Assembly (NCBI GenBank): GCA_946535685.1
Contig: CAMNDR010000078.1
Coordinates: forward strand, 1-5,606
DNA: 5,606 bases
Origin: an uncultured Clostridia bacterium
GTDB lineage: Bacteria; Bacillota; Clostridia; Oscillospirales; Ruminococcaceae
Reading direction: 5' to 3'
Shown piece after piece: positions 5,072-5,606 of this stretch. The notes under the pieces are model-generated. The model had not been told where the DNA came from. It searched no databases and saw only the letters and a list, made by a program, of their open reading frames with translations. Position 1 is the stretch's first letter; every line of letters starts with the position of its first letter. The translations under genes and the position numbers were made by a program.

Positions 5072-5073
5072 GG
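5068..5073 (+). promoter_or_regulatory. Ribosome binding site of the lipoprotein gene
   Basis: AGGAGG lies six bases before ATG 5080 but only three before ATG 5077. This favours 5080 as the start. Confidence 0.8.
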
Positions 5074-5079
5074 TGCATG

Positions 5080-5606
5080 ATGAAAAAACGAATTCCTGCA
5101 ATGGCAGCGGCGCTTGCACTGCTGCTCACCGGCTGCGGTCAGGCCGGTGTAAGCGAGAGCGCAGCGGAACCGGTGACCGCCGAACCGACTGCTGCGGCGG
5201 AGACCTATCCGCTGACGGTGACCTTCCTCAAGGTCGGCAAGGCGGACAGCATGGTGCTGCAGACGGCACATCATACCGTTGTCATCGACTGCGGCGAATC
5301 CGGCGACGGCAGCAAGGTCAATGATCTGCTCGCACAGAACGGCGTGACGGAGATCGACTGCATGATCCTCACGCATTTCGACCAGGATCACATCGGCGGT
5401 GCTCCCGAAGTGCTGCAGCAGTATCCGGTCAGGCAGGTGCTTGCCGCCGATTATACCGAGGAGAGCGATGAATACCGGGCGCTTTGCGATGCGCTCGATG
5501 CGGCGCAGATCAGTATGGAGCAGCCTGCGCAGGAGCTGAGCTTTGCGTTCGATGACTGCGTGTTCACGGTCTATCCGCATGAGGCGGCAGATTACAGGGA
5601 CGGCTT
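5080..5606 (+). CDS. ComEC-type metallo-beta-lactamase-fold lipoprotein (3' end outside window)
   Basis: The frame is open to the window end, giving 175 full codons. A signal peptide (MKKRIPAMAAALALLLTGC) ends in a lipobox LTGC, with Cys19 as the lipidated residue, so the protein should be anchored on the outer face of the membrane. An Ala/Glu/Thr-rich linker (about 20-42) leads into a metallo-beta-lactamase fold. LTVTFLKVGKADSMVL (45-60) is the first strand and the G.AD motif. HHTVVIDCGESGDG (64-77) is the next strand with its conserved D and G. THFDQDHIGG (98-107) is the metal-binding HxDxDH motif. This form is typical of the C-terminal hydrolase domain of ComEC/Rec2 and related secreted proteins, whose known members act on nucleic acids or phosphoesters. 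The substrate here is not determined, and the rest of the active site (later His/Asp ligands) lies outside the window. ATG 5077 is an alternative start one codon earlier. Confidence 0.87.
   Translation, partial: MKKRIPAMAAALALLLTGCGQAGVSESAAEPVTAEPTAAAETYPLTVTFLKVGKADSMVLQTAHHTVVIDCGESGDGSKVNDLLAQNGVTEIDCMILTHFDQDHIGGAPEVLQQYPVRQVLAADYTEESDEYRALCDALDAAQISMEQPAQELSFAFDDCVFTVYPHEAADYRDG

Larger units (their letters stand above)
4942..5076 (+). other. Intergenic region with direct repeat and stem-loop
   Basis: No gene is seen here. It holds a T run just after the preceding stop (4942-4946, with no strong hairpin before it), an imperfect direct repeat (4966-4986 and 5052-5071), a minor palindrome TCCTGT/ACAGGA at 4973-4986, and a strong stem-loop at 5019-5059. 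No convincing -35/-10 pair could be assigned for the lipoprotein gene. Confidence 0.5.

Noticed and set aside
5011..5580. - strand open frame opposite the lipoprotein gene
   Set aside because: The + strand frame has a ribosome site, signal peptide, lipobox and a metal-binding motif; the opposite frame has none of these.

Overview
The window comes from a bacterial chromosome, all genes on the + strand. Moderately high GC coding sequence, strong AGGAGG-type ribosome sites and a Gram-positive-style lipoprotein suggest a gut Firmicute of the Clostridia/Oscillospiraceae (Ruminococcus-like) type. This is inferred from style only; no rRNA or marker comparison was possible.

Layout: (1) 2-490 is the 3' part of a nitroreductase-family flavoprotein. 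(2) 491-621 is a compact leader full of inverted repeats in front of (3) pheT (622-3027), the full-length phenylalanyl-tRNA synthetase beta chain. (4) A 79-residue protein with two four-ligand zinc sites (3017-3256) overlaps the end of pheT. It is followed at once by (5) an unrecognised protein with about six membrane segments (3257-4276), so 622-4276 reads like one transcription unit. (6) 4278-4475 is a gene-free stretch that is almost entirely palindromic: a three-way-junction module followed by three back-to-back hairpins. (7) 4495-4941 is a small four-helix membrane protein with no recognised family. (8) 4942-5076 holds an imperfect direct repeat and a strong stem-loop. (9) From 5080 to the window end runs the N-terminal part of a lipoprotein with a ComEC-type metallo-beta-lactamase fold.

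The only clearly assignable housekeeping function is PheT, half of the alpha2beta2 enzyme that charges tRNA-Phe. Its usual partner pheS is not adjacent upstream. The genes downstream of pheT have no evident link to translation and look like lineage-specific envelope genes. The most interesting signals are in the intergenic DNA. The pheT leader can form mutually exclusive stems, one of which would cover the pheT Shine-Dalgarno. In the 4278-4475 array, two hairpins are related copies that differ by a compensatory A-T to G-C pair change. No CRISPR array, tRNA, rRNA, transposase or recombinase gene is seen.
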